Source of the DNA: Primorskyibacter flagellatus
GTDB lineage: Bacteria; Pseudomonadota; Alphaproteobacteria; Rhodobacterales; Rhodobacteraceae
NCBI RefSeq assembly: GCF_014638275.1
Contig: NZ_BMFJ01000001.1
Location: forward strand, 434,001 to 498,000
Reading direction: 5' to 3'
DNA length: 64,000 bases
In this document: piece by piece, positions 7,580 to 14,911 of the stretch
Layout of the letters: each line of letters opens with the position of its first letter
Position numbering within the stretch: position 1 is the first letter of the stretch
The notes under the pieces: model-generated
Told to the model about the DNA's origin: nothing
The model's input: the letters and a program-made list of their open reading frames with translations, nothing else
Databases searched by the model: none
Translations under genes and position numbers: made by a program

Positions 7580-9347
7580 CCTGATCTTGCGGGACGCCCG
7601 CACCCGCCCCAACAGCTTCGACCCCGCGACGCGCACGGTCTCGGCCGTCATTGCGACGGCGCACCCGGTCCAGCGGCGCGACGCCCGCGGCCCGTTCCTC
7701 GAAATCCTGACGGCGGAAACCTGCGACCTGTCCGCCGCTGAAAGCCTCCCCGTCCTTGATAGTCACCGAACGGCCTCAGTGCGTGACCAGCTCGGACGGG
7801 TCCGGTCCATCGCTCGGGAAGGCGACACCATCGTCGCCGTCTTGGAGCTGACGGCCGCCGAAGATGCTGCGCCCGTCGTGCAGCGGATCGCGGACGGCAC
7901 CGTAAGCGGGGTGTCCATCGGATACCGCGTGACCGGGTGGACCGAAAAATCCACGCCGAACGGCCGGGCCAAGACCCCGACCGGTTGGCGCATCACCGAA
8001 GTCACGCTGACTTCCAACCCGGCCGATCCCTCGGCCCGTCTCAGGCAGAAGGAAAACATCATGCCCGAAGAAGTGATCGAAACCCCGACGCCCGAAGCGG
8101 CCGAGGCGCAGCGGCGGAGCGACATCCGCGGACTGGTCCGGGCGGCCGGGCTCGGCCCGGACGTGGCCGACCAGCTCGTGGACCAGAACGCCGACCTGAC
8201 GGCCGCCAAGGCGGCAATCTTCGACGCGATGGACGCCCGCCGCCGCTCGCACCCGGCAATCCGGGTCCACAGCTCGCACGATGACCCGGCCTTGGTCCGC
8301 CAGCGCCGGGAAGAGGCGCTGCACGTCCGCATGGCGGGGGGCGAGCCCAAGCCCGAGGTTCGCCAGCACATGGGCGAGTCCTTCCTCGACATGGCCCGGG
8401 ATAGCCTCGCCACGGCGGGGGTCTCCACCCGCGGCATGAGCCCGGATGAAGTCTTCACCCGCGCGGGCGAGCACACCACGTCCGACTTCCCGCTGCTGGT
8501 CTCCAACGCGATGAACAAGACCGCGCTCGCCAGCTATCAGGCCGCCGCCTCGCCGCTGAAGACCCTCGGCCGCCAGCGCAGCCTCTCGAACTTCAAGACC
8601 GCATCCGCGATCCGTCTGGGCGAGCTGGGGCGGCTGGAAGAGCTGCCGGAGTCGGGTGAGATCACCCACACCAGCCGGGCCGAGAACGGCGAGACGATGA
8701 GCCTGAAAACCTACGCCCGCGGCATCAATGTCAGCCGCACGCTGCTCATCAACGATGACCTCGGCCTGCTGGGCGACATGACGGCCGCCTTCGGCGAGGC
8801 CGCGGCACAGACCGAAGCGGACGTGCTGCTGGCGCTGGTCACCGGCAACCCGAATCTCAGCGACGGCGATCCGGTCTTCGACGCTAGCCGTGGCAACGTC
8901 GCAAGCTCGGGCATCTCGCTCGGGGGTGGAACCGGGATGCAGGGGCTGGAAGAGGCGCGGAAGGCCATGCGGACCTTCAAGGGTCTGGACGGCCGCACGC
9001 TCATCAACGTCACGCCGAAATACCTGCTGGTCGGGCCGGAGTCGGAGACGGCGGCCGAGAAGCTGCTGGCGTCCATCTACGCCGCAACGACCGACGACGT
9101 GAACGCGATGGCGGGCAAGCTGACGCTTATGGTGGAACCGCGGATCGAAGACGAGTCGTGGTTCCTCTTTGCCGATCCGGCCCGGCTGGCGGCCCTGCAA
9201 TACGGCTACCTCAGCTCGTCGCAGGGCGTTCAAATCCAGCGGGCCGAAGCATGGTCCACCCTCGGGCTGAAGTTCCGGGCGTGGCTCGACTTCGGCGCGG
9301 GCTGGCTCGATTGGCGGGCCGCCTTCTTCAACGACGGGGCCGAGTGA
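7566..9347 (+). CDS. prohead protease-major capsid fusion protein
   Basis: One 593-residue frame joins a serine prohead protease (residues 1 to about 165) to an HK97-fold major capsid protein (about 166-593). The protease part carries the histidine in LDSHRTASV (H67) and the serine region GTVSGVSIGYRV (S114/S117) typical of caudoviral assembly proteases. A natural break lies at residues 160-170, where an internal Met (M166) precedes a charged scaffold-like segment. The protease presumably releases itself and trims the delta domain during maturation. Fused versions are known in some phages. The stop overlaps the next start (TGATG). Confidence 0.92.
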   Translation: MPLDDLILRDARTRPNSFDPATRTVSAVIATAHPVQRRDARGPFLEILTAETCDLSAAESLPVLDSHRTASVRDQLGRVRSIAREGDTIVAVLELTAAEDAAPVVQRIADGTVSGVSIGYRVTGWTEKSTPNGRAKTPTGWRITEVTLTSNPADPSARLRQKENIMPEEVIETPTPEAAEAQRRSDIRGLVRAAGLGPDVADQLVDQNADLTAAKAAIFDAMDARRRSHPAIRVHSSHDDPALVRQRREEALHVRMAGGEPKPEVRQHMGESFLDMARDSLATAGVSTRGMSPDEVFTRAGEHTTSDFPLLVSNAMNKTALASYQAAASPLKTLGRQRSLSNFKTASAIRLGELGRLEELPESGEITHTSRAENGETMSLKTYARGINVSRTLLINDDLGLLGDMTAAFGEAAAQTEADVLLALVTGNPNLSDGDPVFDASRGNVASSGISLGGGTGMQGLEEARKAMRTFKGLDGRTLINVTPKYLLVGPESETAAEKLLASIYAATTDDVNAMAGKLTLMVEPRIEDESWFLFADPARLAALQYGYLSSSQGVQIQRAEAWSTLGLKFRAWLDFGAGWLDWRAAFFNDGAE

Positions 9348-9565
9348 TGGCCCTCACGCTGACAGAGCTGACCACGGCCCGCGACGCGCTCCTGCGGGCG
9401 CGTGCGGCGGGCGTGCGGCGCGTCCGGGACCAGAGCGGCGAGGAAGTGGAATACCGCTCCGACGCCGAAATGGCCCGGGCGCTGGCAGCCCTCGACTCCG
9501 AGATCGCCGGGGCGTCCGCGGCCCGGCCTACCACCATCCACTTCACCACTTCCAAGGGGGTCTGA
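9347..9565 (+). CDS. gpW-like head-tail joining protein
   Basis: A 72-residue protein starting inside the capsid stop codon (TGATG). The pattern MALTLTELTTARDALLRARA, a central VEYRSDAEMARALAALDSEI and a short basic/threonine tail match the gpW head-completion family, in which about 68 residues is usual. Such proteins plug the portal after packaging and form the platform for tail attachment. Its presence implies that the capsid is meant to receive a tail, although no tail gene is visible in this element. Confidence 0.85.
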   Translation: MALTLTELTTARDALLRARAAGVRRVRDQSGEEVEYRSDAEMARALAALDSEIAGASAARPTTIHFTTSKGV

Positions 9566-9568
9566 CCC

Positions 9569-9925
9569 ATGAAAACCTATGTCCAGCCGGGCGACCGGAT
9601 CAACGTGACGGCCGCGGCCGCCGCCAGCGCAGGGGACGGCGTGCTGATCGGCACGCACCTCTTCGGCGTGGCCTTTGGGGATGCCGGTATCGGCGACACG
9701 CTGGTGCTCGCCACCACCGGAGTCTTCACGCTGCCCAAGGTCTCCACCGACGTGTTCGTCGTGGGTGCGCCCGTCTACTTCGACGCAGCCGCGGGAGTTG
9801 TCACGACCGACGACGACACGTCCGCGAACCCGCAGGTGGGCATCGCCGTCACCGCGGCCGGGAACCCGTCCAGCTCCGTCAACGTCCGCCTGACGGCCGT
9901 GACCTACCTGCCCGACGCGGCGTGA
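9569..9925 (+). CDS. DUF2190 family capsid-associated protein
   Basis: A 118-residue protein with the DUF2190 pattern: N-terminal MKTYVQPGDRINVTAAAA, a GVLIG segment, repeated beta-strand stretches and a C-terminal VNVRLTAVTYLPDA. Members lie beside capsid genes in many phages and probably act as capsid decoration or head-stabilising proteins. It begins 3 bases after the gpW-like gene, with GGGGG a few bases before the ATG. It is the last head gene before the recombination genes. Confidence 0.8.
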   Translation: MKTYVQPGDRINVTAAAAASAGDGVLIGTHLFGVAFGDAGIGDTLVLATTGVFTLPKVSTDVFVVGAPVYFDAAAGVVTTDDDTSANPQVGIAVTAAGNPSSSVNVRLTAVTYLPDAA

Positions 9926-9939
9926 CTGGCTGAAAGACC

Positions 9940-10191
9940 ATGCCGCGCCCTGCCGCCTCTTCCGACGTTGCAGCTCTGCCGCCTCCGACGCGGCGGGGCC
10001 TCAAGCGCGAAGAGGCGGCGGCCTACATTGGCGTTGGAGGAACGAAATTCGACGCGATGGTTGCAGACGGCCGGATGCCGAAGGCCAAGCGAATTGACGG
10101 CCGCCGCGTCTGGGACGTGAGGGCTCTGGACCACCATTTTGACCTCTTGCCCGGTGGCGACGACTCCGACCACAATCCTTGGGATGAATAG
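9940..10191 (+). CDS. AlpA/excisionase-like DNA-binding protein
   Basis: An 83-residue protein with a MerR/AlpA-type winged helix at residues about 18-62 (GLKREEAAAYIGVGGTKFDA, ending in a DGRRVWDVRALD wing). Such proteins act as excisionases or activators of integrase in phages and satellites. Its TAG stop directly abuts the integrase ATG, so the pair forms one transcriptional unit. AlpA-type activators are hallmark genes of P4-like and PICI-like satellites. The exact role here is inferred from family and position. Confidence 0.8.
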   Translation: MPRPAASSDVAALPPPTRRGLKREEAAAYIGVGGTKFDAMVADGRMPKAKRIDGRRVWDVRALDHHFDLLPGGDDSDHNPWDE

Positions 10192-11337
10192 ATGCCCGAG
10201 GATTCCATGAAATTCCGTTTGAAATACGTGGTGGAGGACACCGACCGCCACGGCAACATCCGGCTCTATTATCGCCGCCACGGCCGCAAAGTCCGGCTTC
10301 GTGGCCCTGCCGGATCACCCGAATTCCTTGCCGACTATAAGGCCGCCTCCGCTGGCCCTGCCCCGACCTCGAAGGATGAACCGCCGGTGGGTCGCGTGGT
10401 GCCTCGCAGTATCAAATGGCTCTGCGTCGAATACTACAAGTCGGCCATGTTCAAAGAGCTGGACCCGCGCACGCAGAAGGTCCGCCGATCCATCCTCGAA
10501 CGGTTCTGCCAGCGTAAGGACGACGGCGACAAGCCTTATGCGCTGCTAGGGCCCAAGCATATCCGCACCCGCCGGGACGAAATGGCCGACCGGCCGGAGG
10601 CCGCCAACGGCATGGTGAAGGCGCTGCGCCAGCTCTACCGCTTCGCGCTCCGCTATGACCACCACGACGACAATCCGGCGGAGAAAGTGGAATACCTCTC
10701 CGGCAACGCCGAAGGCTTCCATAGCTGGACGTTGGAAGAGATCGCCAAGTTTGAAGAGAAACACCCCATCGGCACGACGGCCCGTCTGGCCCTCGCCCTC
10801 GCTCTCTACACCGGGCAGCGCCGCGCCGATCTGGTGCAGCTAGGCCGTCAGCATGTCCGGGACGGCTGGCTGATCTTCACGCAGCACAAAGGACGAAACC
10901 GGAAGCCGGTGCGGATGGAAATTCCGATTATCCCGGAGCTGCAACGGATCATCGACGCCACGCCGACCGGCGACCTGACCTATCTGGTCACGGCGTTCAA
11001 TCGCCCGTTCACCTCGAATGGATTCGGCAATCGCTTCCGCAAATGGTGCGATGAAGCGGAGCTGCCCAACTGCGCGGTGCATGGTCTGAGGAAGGCCGCT
11101 GCTGCCCGTCTGGCGGAGTTGGGATGCACCGAATTCGAGATCATGGCCATTACCGGCCACACGACCAGCAAGGAAGTCACCCGCTACACCCGCGCGGCGA
11201 GTCAAAAGACCCGTGCGGAAAGCGCCCTGCGGCGGCTCACGGGTGAACAAACACCGGACAAAAGTGTCCCACTTTCGGAGGCGGTTGCAGCCGGTGGGAC
11301 AAAATCGACACCTAAGCAACTGAAAAGAAAAGGATAA
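10192..11337 (+). CDS. tyrosine integrase
   Basis: A 381-residue site-specific recombinase. Catalytic residues can be placed at R210 (TGQRRADL), H297 and R300 (HGLRKAA), H323 (TGHTT) and the nucleophile Y332 (EVTRYTRA). An N-terminal core-binding domain precedes them. An ATG at 10207 is an alternative start. It lies 9 bases from the encoded CCA end of tRNA-Phe, so that tRNA is very likely attB. The gene end contains opposed TGTCCCAC and GTGGGACA motifs (11265-11301), the same word found after the primase. Confidence 0.95.
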   Translation: MPEDSMKFRLKYVVEDTDRHGNIRLYYRRHGRKVRLRGPAGSPEFLADYKAASAGPAPTSKDEPPVGRVVPRSIKWLCVEYYKSAMFKELDPRTQKVRRSILERFCQRKDDGDKPYALLGPKHIRTRRDEMADRPEAANGMVKALRQLYRFALRYDHHDDNPAEKVEYLSGNAEGFHSWTLEEIAKFEEKHPIGTTARLALALALYTGQRRADLVQLGRQHVRDGWLIFTQHKGRNRKPVRMEIPIIPELQRIIDATPTGDLTYLVTAFNRPFTSNGFGNRFRKWCDEAELPNCAVHGLRKAAAARLAELGCTEFEIMAITGHTTSKEVTRYTRAASQKTRAESALRRLTGEQTPDKSVPLSEAVAAGGTKSTPKQLKRKG

Positions 11338-11346
11338 AAATAGGAG

Positions 11347-11390
11347 TGGTGCCCGGGGGCGGAATCGAACCACCGACACGAGGATTTTCA
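11347..11390. other. probable attachment site in the 3' part of tRNA-Phe
   Basis: The integrase stop is at 11337 and the tRNA 3' end (CCA) at 11347. Tyrosine integrases of this type recombine within the 3' half of a tRNA and restore it, so the crossover should fall in this stretch. The partner att copy at the left end is outside the window, and no second copy of the tRNA 3' half was found inside. The exact core cannot be set from this window. Confidence 0.6.
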
Positions 11391-11421
11391 ATCCACTGCT
11401 CTACCCCTGAGCTACCCGGGC
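11347..11421 (-). tRNA. tRNA-Phe (anticodon GAA)
   Basis: The reverse strand folds as a 75-base tRNA. The acceptor stem pairs GCCCGGG with CCCGGGC and ends ACCA (CCA encoded). The D-arm reads AGCTCAGGGGTAGAGC, the anticodon loop TTGAAAA gives GAA, and the T-arm contains GGTTCGATTCC. It is intact despite the adjacent integrase, as expected when an element restores its target. Confidence 0.95.
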
Positions 11422-11729
11422 ACGGGAAGGGACGGACGGGCCGTCTCTGGGTTGCGGCGTTCTATGCGTCGGCGGTGGCCTTGTCCAGACCGATTTTGAA
11501 GGAAATGTCGGGGCGGGGGCCGGGCGGTGACGGGTTGCCCGGTAGGCCCTGGGGACGATGCGGGGTCGGGGGGGCGGCGCGTCTCGCGCAGTGGCACCCG
11601 GCGATTCATTATTGGTTAGGTATGGTATGACAGGGTGGTGCCGGGAACTTGGCCAGACGGGGCGACGCAGCATTGCCGGATACCAAATATTGCGCTACAC
11701 AGTTTTAATACTACTAGCGAGAGAGAGCC
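11422..11729. other. non-coding gap between tRNA-Phe and the restriction-modification genes
   Basis: About 308 bases without a convincing gene. The left part must hold the tRNA promoter (reading leftwards). The right part becomes AT-rich (around 11605-11715, with TTTTAATACTACTAG just before the methyltransferase) and probably carries its promoter. The middle is G-rich low-complexity sequence. Confidence 0.5.
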
Positions 11730-12389
11730 GTGAGCGCAGCGCAGGATCTGACCGATTTCTTGGGGAATGACCGCTTTGCCACGGTCATGGCCGATCCGCC
11801 GTGGCGATTCCAGAACCGGACGGGGAAGGTCGCGCCCGAACACAAGCGGCTCGCCCGTTACCCCACGATGGAGCTGGACGAGATCTGCGCGCTGCCCGTG
11901 GCGAACCATCTGGAAGACCGCGCGCATTGCTATCTCTGGGTGCCGAACGCGCTGCTGCCCGAAGGGCTCCGGGTCCTGAACGCCTGGGGGTTCGACTACA
12001 AGAGCAACATCATCTGGGAAAAGGTGCGCAAGGACGGCGGGCCGGACGGGCGCGGGGTGGGGTTCTATTTCCGCAACGTGACGGAAATCCTGCTGTTCGG
12101 GACGCGTGGCAAGAACGTCCGCACGCTCGGCCCCGGCCGCAGTCAGGTGAACTACATCGAGGCGGCGGAGCCGGACGGCGACGTGCTCAAGACCCGCAAG
12201 CGGGAACACAGCCGCAAGCCCGACGAACAGTACCGGATTATCGAGGAATGCTCCTGGGGGCCCTATCTCGAACTTTTCGGGCGGGGCCGGCGGAAGGGCT
12301 GGACCGTCTGGGGCAACCAGGCGGACGACGACTACAAGCCGACCTGGGCGACCTATGCGCACAACTCCGGCGTGACGGCGGCAGAGTAA
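11730..12389 (+). CDS. MT-A70 family adenine-N6 DNA methyltransferase
   Basis: A 219-residue protein with the MT-A70 catalytic motif DPPW (residues 22-25, VMADPPWRFQNR). Later family motifs are LWVPNALLPEGLRVLNAWGF and YFRNVTEILLFGTRG. It transfers a methyl group to adenine N6 in DNA. The start is GTG at 11730 after GAGAGAG; an ATG further in would cut into the fold. It is convergent, 10 bases apart, with a BglII-like endonuclease gene, so it is almost certainly the modification half of a type II restriction-modification pair. Confidence 0.88.
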   Translation: MSAAQDLTDFLGNDRFATVMADPPWRFQNRTGKVAPEHKRLARYPTMELDEICALPVANHLEDRAHCYLWVPNALLPEGLRVLNAWGFDYKSNIIWEKVRKDGGPDGRGVGFYFRNVTEILLFGTRGKNVRTLGPGRSQVNYIEAAEPDGDVLKTRKREHSRKPDEQYRIIEECSWGPYLELFGRGRRKGWTVWGNQADDDYKPTWATYAHNSGVTAAE

Positions 12390-12399
12390 CGGGGCCGCC

Positions 12400-13134
12400 T
12401 CAGGCCACCACGACAGTGGCCGGCAATCCGATCAGCAGCAGCGGGCAGGGGTTGCCGACACCGCGGTTGATGCGGTCCTCCAGCTTGGCCCAATGGGTCG
12501 TGGCCGCGCCGAACTTGTCCGACACGAACTGGCGCGCGAAGGCCTCCGCAAAGGGAACCTGCGCGTCGAGATGGCGCTGCACATAGTCCTTCTGGCGGCG
12601 GGTGCGGTCCTTCATGCCGAAGGTTTCGACCATGTCGGATTCGTCGATGAAGCCGTGCTTTTCGATGCAGGCGCGGATAATTCCCAGCATGTCGCGCTGA
12701 AGGCTCGCGCCGCGGGTGATGAGCACGCCGACCGATATCGCGGACTGGGCGTGCAGGCGCTGGAAATTCTCCAGGTCGCGGTCGAAGAACGGATCCTTGT
12801 TGTTCCACTCGATCTCGCAGGCGACGGTGCCGGCGTCGGAGCGGCGGACATGGTCGATCTCGTGACTGTTGGACACGGTCTCGCGACCATCGACGATCAG
12901 GCGGAAATCGAAATTGTGCTTGGGCCATCCCGCAGCATAGAGCCGGTGGCGCAGGCGCTGCGTCGAAGGCGCCTCGCCGCCGCCCGAGCCGATCAGCTCC
13001 TCCGCCGGGATGGCGACGTCCGACAGCGCGGCCTCCAGTTCGGCGGCGACGTCGGGGAAATCGACCGTCAGGATGGCTCCGGCGTGGTTGCGGATGGCGA
13101 CGTCGAAGCCTTTGGCGCGCAGCTGCTCGAACAT
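12400..13134 (-). CDS. BglII-family type II restriction endonuclease
   Basis: A 244-residue protein. The central segment HEIDHVRR, then CEIEWNNKDPFFDRDLENF (about residues 91-123), matches the BglII endonuclease family, with D94, E107, E109 and K113 as the likely metal-binding and catalytic set. The gene is tail-to-tail with the MT-A70 methyltransferase. BglII itself cuts AGATCT; this enzyme's specificity cannot be read from sequence. The ribosome site before the ATG is weak, which may keep expression low, a common safeguard in such pairs (inference). Confidence 0.82.
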   Translation of the reverse strand: MFEQLRAKGFDVAIRNHAGAILTVDFPDVAAELEAALSDVAIPAEELIGSGGGEAPSTQRLRHRLYAAGWPKHNFDFRLIVDGRETVSNSHEIDHVRRSDAGTVACEIEWNNKDPFFDRDLENFQRLHAQSAISVGVLITRGASLQRDMLGIIRACIEKHGFIDESDMVETFGMKDRTRRQKDYVQRHLDAQVPFAEAFARQFVSDKFGAATTHWAKLEDRINRGVGNPCPLLLIGLPATVVVA

Positions 13135-13263
13135 GGGGGTCCCGTCTTGTGCCGCGGGACCCTATCGCCTCGGGCCGACCGGCGGCAAGCGGGAAGCGGC
13201 AGAAAAGGCTTGGCGGGGCGGGGCGGGGCGCTAGGCTTGGGGAAGGCTCCGGAAAGGCGCGCG

Positions 13264-13965
13264 ATGGATTTCATCTTCATGCTGACCCGCAACGACCGCA
13301 CCGTGCAGGATGCGGCGGACCATCTTGCGGTCGCGCAGTCGCTCGGGGTCGGTCACATCGGCTTCAAGGATATCGGGCTGCCCTTCGACCGGCTGCATGC
13401 GCTGAACCGGATGATCCGGGACGGCGGGGCGGTGTCCTATCTCGAGGTGGTATCCGAGGACCGGGAGAGCGAGGTCGCCTCGGCCCGCGCGGCGGTTGAG
13501 ATCGGTGTGGATGTCCTTCTCGGCGGGACCCGTGCGGAGGAGGTGCTGCCGGTGCTTGCGGGCTCCGGCATCCGGTACATGCCGTTTCCGGGGCGGGTGA
13601 CGGGGCATCCGTCGGTTCTGAACGGTCCGGTGGAAGAGATCGTCGCCTCCGCCGCCCGGCTGGCGGGGCTGGAGGGCGTGCACGGGCTCGACCTTCTGGC
13701 CTGGCGTTTTGCCGGTGAGGTGCCGCCGATGATCGCGCGGGTCTGCGCGGCGGCGGGCAAGCCGGTGATCGTTGCCGGGTCGATCGAAAGCGCGGATCGG
13801 ATCGTCGCGGCGGCCAGCGCGGGCGCGGCGGGCTTCACCATCGGGACCGCGGCATTGGACGGGGCCTTCAAGGGCGCAGGGCCGGGGCTGGAGACGCAGC
13901 TCAGGGCGATCCAGACGGCGGTCGCGGCGATTGGCCACGGGGTTGGCGGGCGGCGGGAACGGTAG
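13264..13965 (+). CDS. TIM-barrel protein of unknown reaction
   Basis: A 233-residue protein. The ATG at 13264 was chosen because the family-like sequence begins there (MDFIFMLTRNDRTVQDA); upstream in-frame sequence is antisense to the endonuclease gene. Repeated beta-alpha units and a phosphate-binding-like ending (GKPVIVAGSIESADRIVAA, then GAAGFTIGTAALDG) suggest a phosphate-handling TIM barrel. Relatives are variously labelled in databases and I would not trust a specific enzyme name. It precedes the GntR/ABC-transporter cluster on the same strand and may belong to that pathway. Confidence 0.6.
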   Translation: MDFIFMLTRNDRTVQDAADHLAVAQSLGVGHIGFKDIGLPFDRLHALNRMIRDGGAVSYLEVVSEDRESEVASARAAVEIGVDVLLGGTRAEEVLPVLAGSGIRYMPFPGRVTGHPSVLNGPVEEIVASAARLAGLEGVHGLDLLAWRFAGEVPPMIARVCAAAGKPVIVAGSIESADRIVAAASAGAAGFTIGTAALDGAFKGAGPGLETQLRAIQTAVAAIGHGVGGRRER

Positions 13966-14093
13966 GCGCATCCGAATGTCCCGCCACGCGGCATCCCCCT
14001 GTATCGGCAGCAGGATTTCCGGTGCCCGCGACCCGTCATCGTCGGGCCTTAGCCGCGGAACTCTTTCCCACAGGGCCGACACCTCGACGCGAT

Positions 14094-14112
14094 CCCCGGA
14101 TCAAATCCGGGG
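14094..14112. repeat. short intergenic hairpin upstream of the GntR gene
   Basis: CCCCGGAT, loop CAA, ATCCGGGG forms an 8-bp stem. It lies in the 223-base gap 13966-14188 together with CCGTCATCGTCGGG-type sequence that is typical of dispersed alphaproteobacterial intergenic repeats and resembles the element at 58839-58880. It could act as a terminator of the TIM-barrel gene, but there is no clear T-run. Confidence 0.45.
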
Positions 14113-14188
14113 ACGACGATATGCACCAACCCGTTTGACAACTTCGTCCAACCATCCCAAGAATATCCAACGTTTCGGGAGGGGGCGG

Positions 14189-14878
14189 ATGATTTTCGGA
14201 CGCGGCAGCGGTGAGGACGATACGGTTGTGGCCATGCTGGCCTCCGCGCTCAGGCGTGACATTTCCTTCGGGACATTGCTGCCGGACCAGAAGCTCAAGA
14301 TCGACGCCCTGCGCCAGCGGTATGGCGGATCGAACCATTCCATGCGCGAAACGCTCCGCATCCTCTCGGCCGAGGGGCTGGTGGAGGCGACGGCGCAGCG
14401 CGGGTTCCGGGTAACCTCCGCCACCGCGCAGGACCTGGCCGACATCTGTCTCGTGCGCGGAGAGGTCGAACGGATCGCGCTGCGCCTGTCGATGGAGCAG
14501 GGGGAGACCGCCTGGGAAGGCCGGGTCATCGCCGCCCATCACGCGCTGCGCAAGGCTGAAGACCGGATTGCCCGGCGCCCCGACGACCTGAGCGCGCTGG
14601 AATGGGACGAGGCCTGCCGCGCATTCTCGGTTGCCCTGATCTCGGCCTGCGACAGTCCGCGGCTGATGGATCTTCACCGCAAGTTCTTCGATCAGAGCCG
14701 CCGCTACCGGCTGGCGCTCCTGCGCGAGGGGCGGCTGGATTTCGACGCACGCCGCGACCGTCAGGCGGCGCTGGTGCAGTCCGTCCTGGCACGGGACACG
14801 GAACGGGCGCTCAGCGTCCTGATGCGCGACATAGAAGCCGAATTCACATCTGGAAACCAAGTGAGAACAGGGGGATAG
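14189..14878 (+). CDS. GntR family (FCD domain) transcriptional regulator
   Basis: A 229-residue regulator. An N-terminal winged helix-turn-helix (residues about 10-75, ending VEATAQRGFRVTSAT) is followed by a helical FCD ligand-binding domain with VRGEVERIALRLS and a C-terminal metal/ligand histidine-poor bundle. The ATG at 14189 follows GGGAGGGGGCGG. It lies 33 bases before an ABC importer operon on the same strand and probably controls it in response to the imported substrate or a metabolite of it. Confidence 0.85.
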   Translation: MIFGRGSGEDDTVVAMLASALRRDISFGTLLPDQKLKIDALRQRYGGSNHSMRETLRILSAEGLVEATAQRGFRVTSATAQDLADICLVRGEVERIALRLSMEQGETAWEGRVIAAHHALRKAEDRIARRPDDLSALEWDEACRAFSVALISACDSPRLMDLHRKFFDQSRRYRLALLREGRLDFDARRDRQAALVQSVLARDTERALSVLMRDIEAEFTSGNQVRTGG

Positions 14879-14911
14879 CCCCGGAACCCACCGATCATCA
14901 GGGAGGAGACC

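Larger units (their letters stand above)
1..11390. mobile_element. capsid-encoding integrated element at tRNA-Phe, partial (satellite-like)
   Basis: A continuous block of phage-type genes runs from the primase through small and large terminase, portal, protease-capsid, gpW-like joiner, DUF2190 protein and AlpA-like protein to a tyrosine integrase. It ends 9 bases short of the 3' end of tRNA-Phe, a classic integration site. All head and packaging functions are present, but no tail, lysis or repressor gene is visible. The left end lies outside the window. The alternatives are a prophage with tail genes moved to the left, or a remnant. The gene logic matches capsid-forming PICI-like satellites best, by inference. 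Confidence 0.75.

Noticed and set aside
1-11337. Possibility that the phage-like block is a gene transfer agent cluster.
   Set aside because: GTA clusters of Rhodobacterales have HK97-type head genes plus tail genes and no integrase or primase; this block has GpA/gpW-type genes, a primase and an integrase at a tRNA.
12493-13263. Long N-terminal extension of the TIM-barrel frame.
   Set aside because: It is antisense to the well-supported BglII-type nuclease; family-like sequence begins at 13264.
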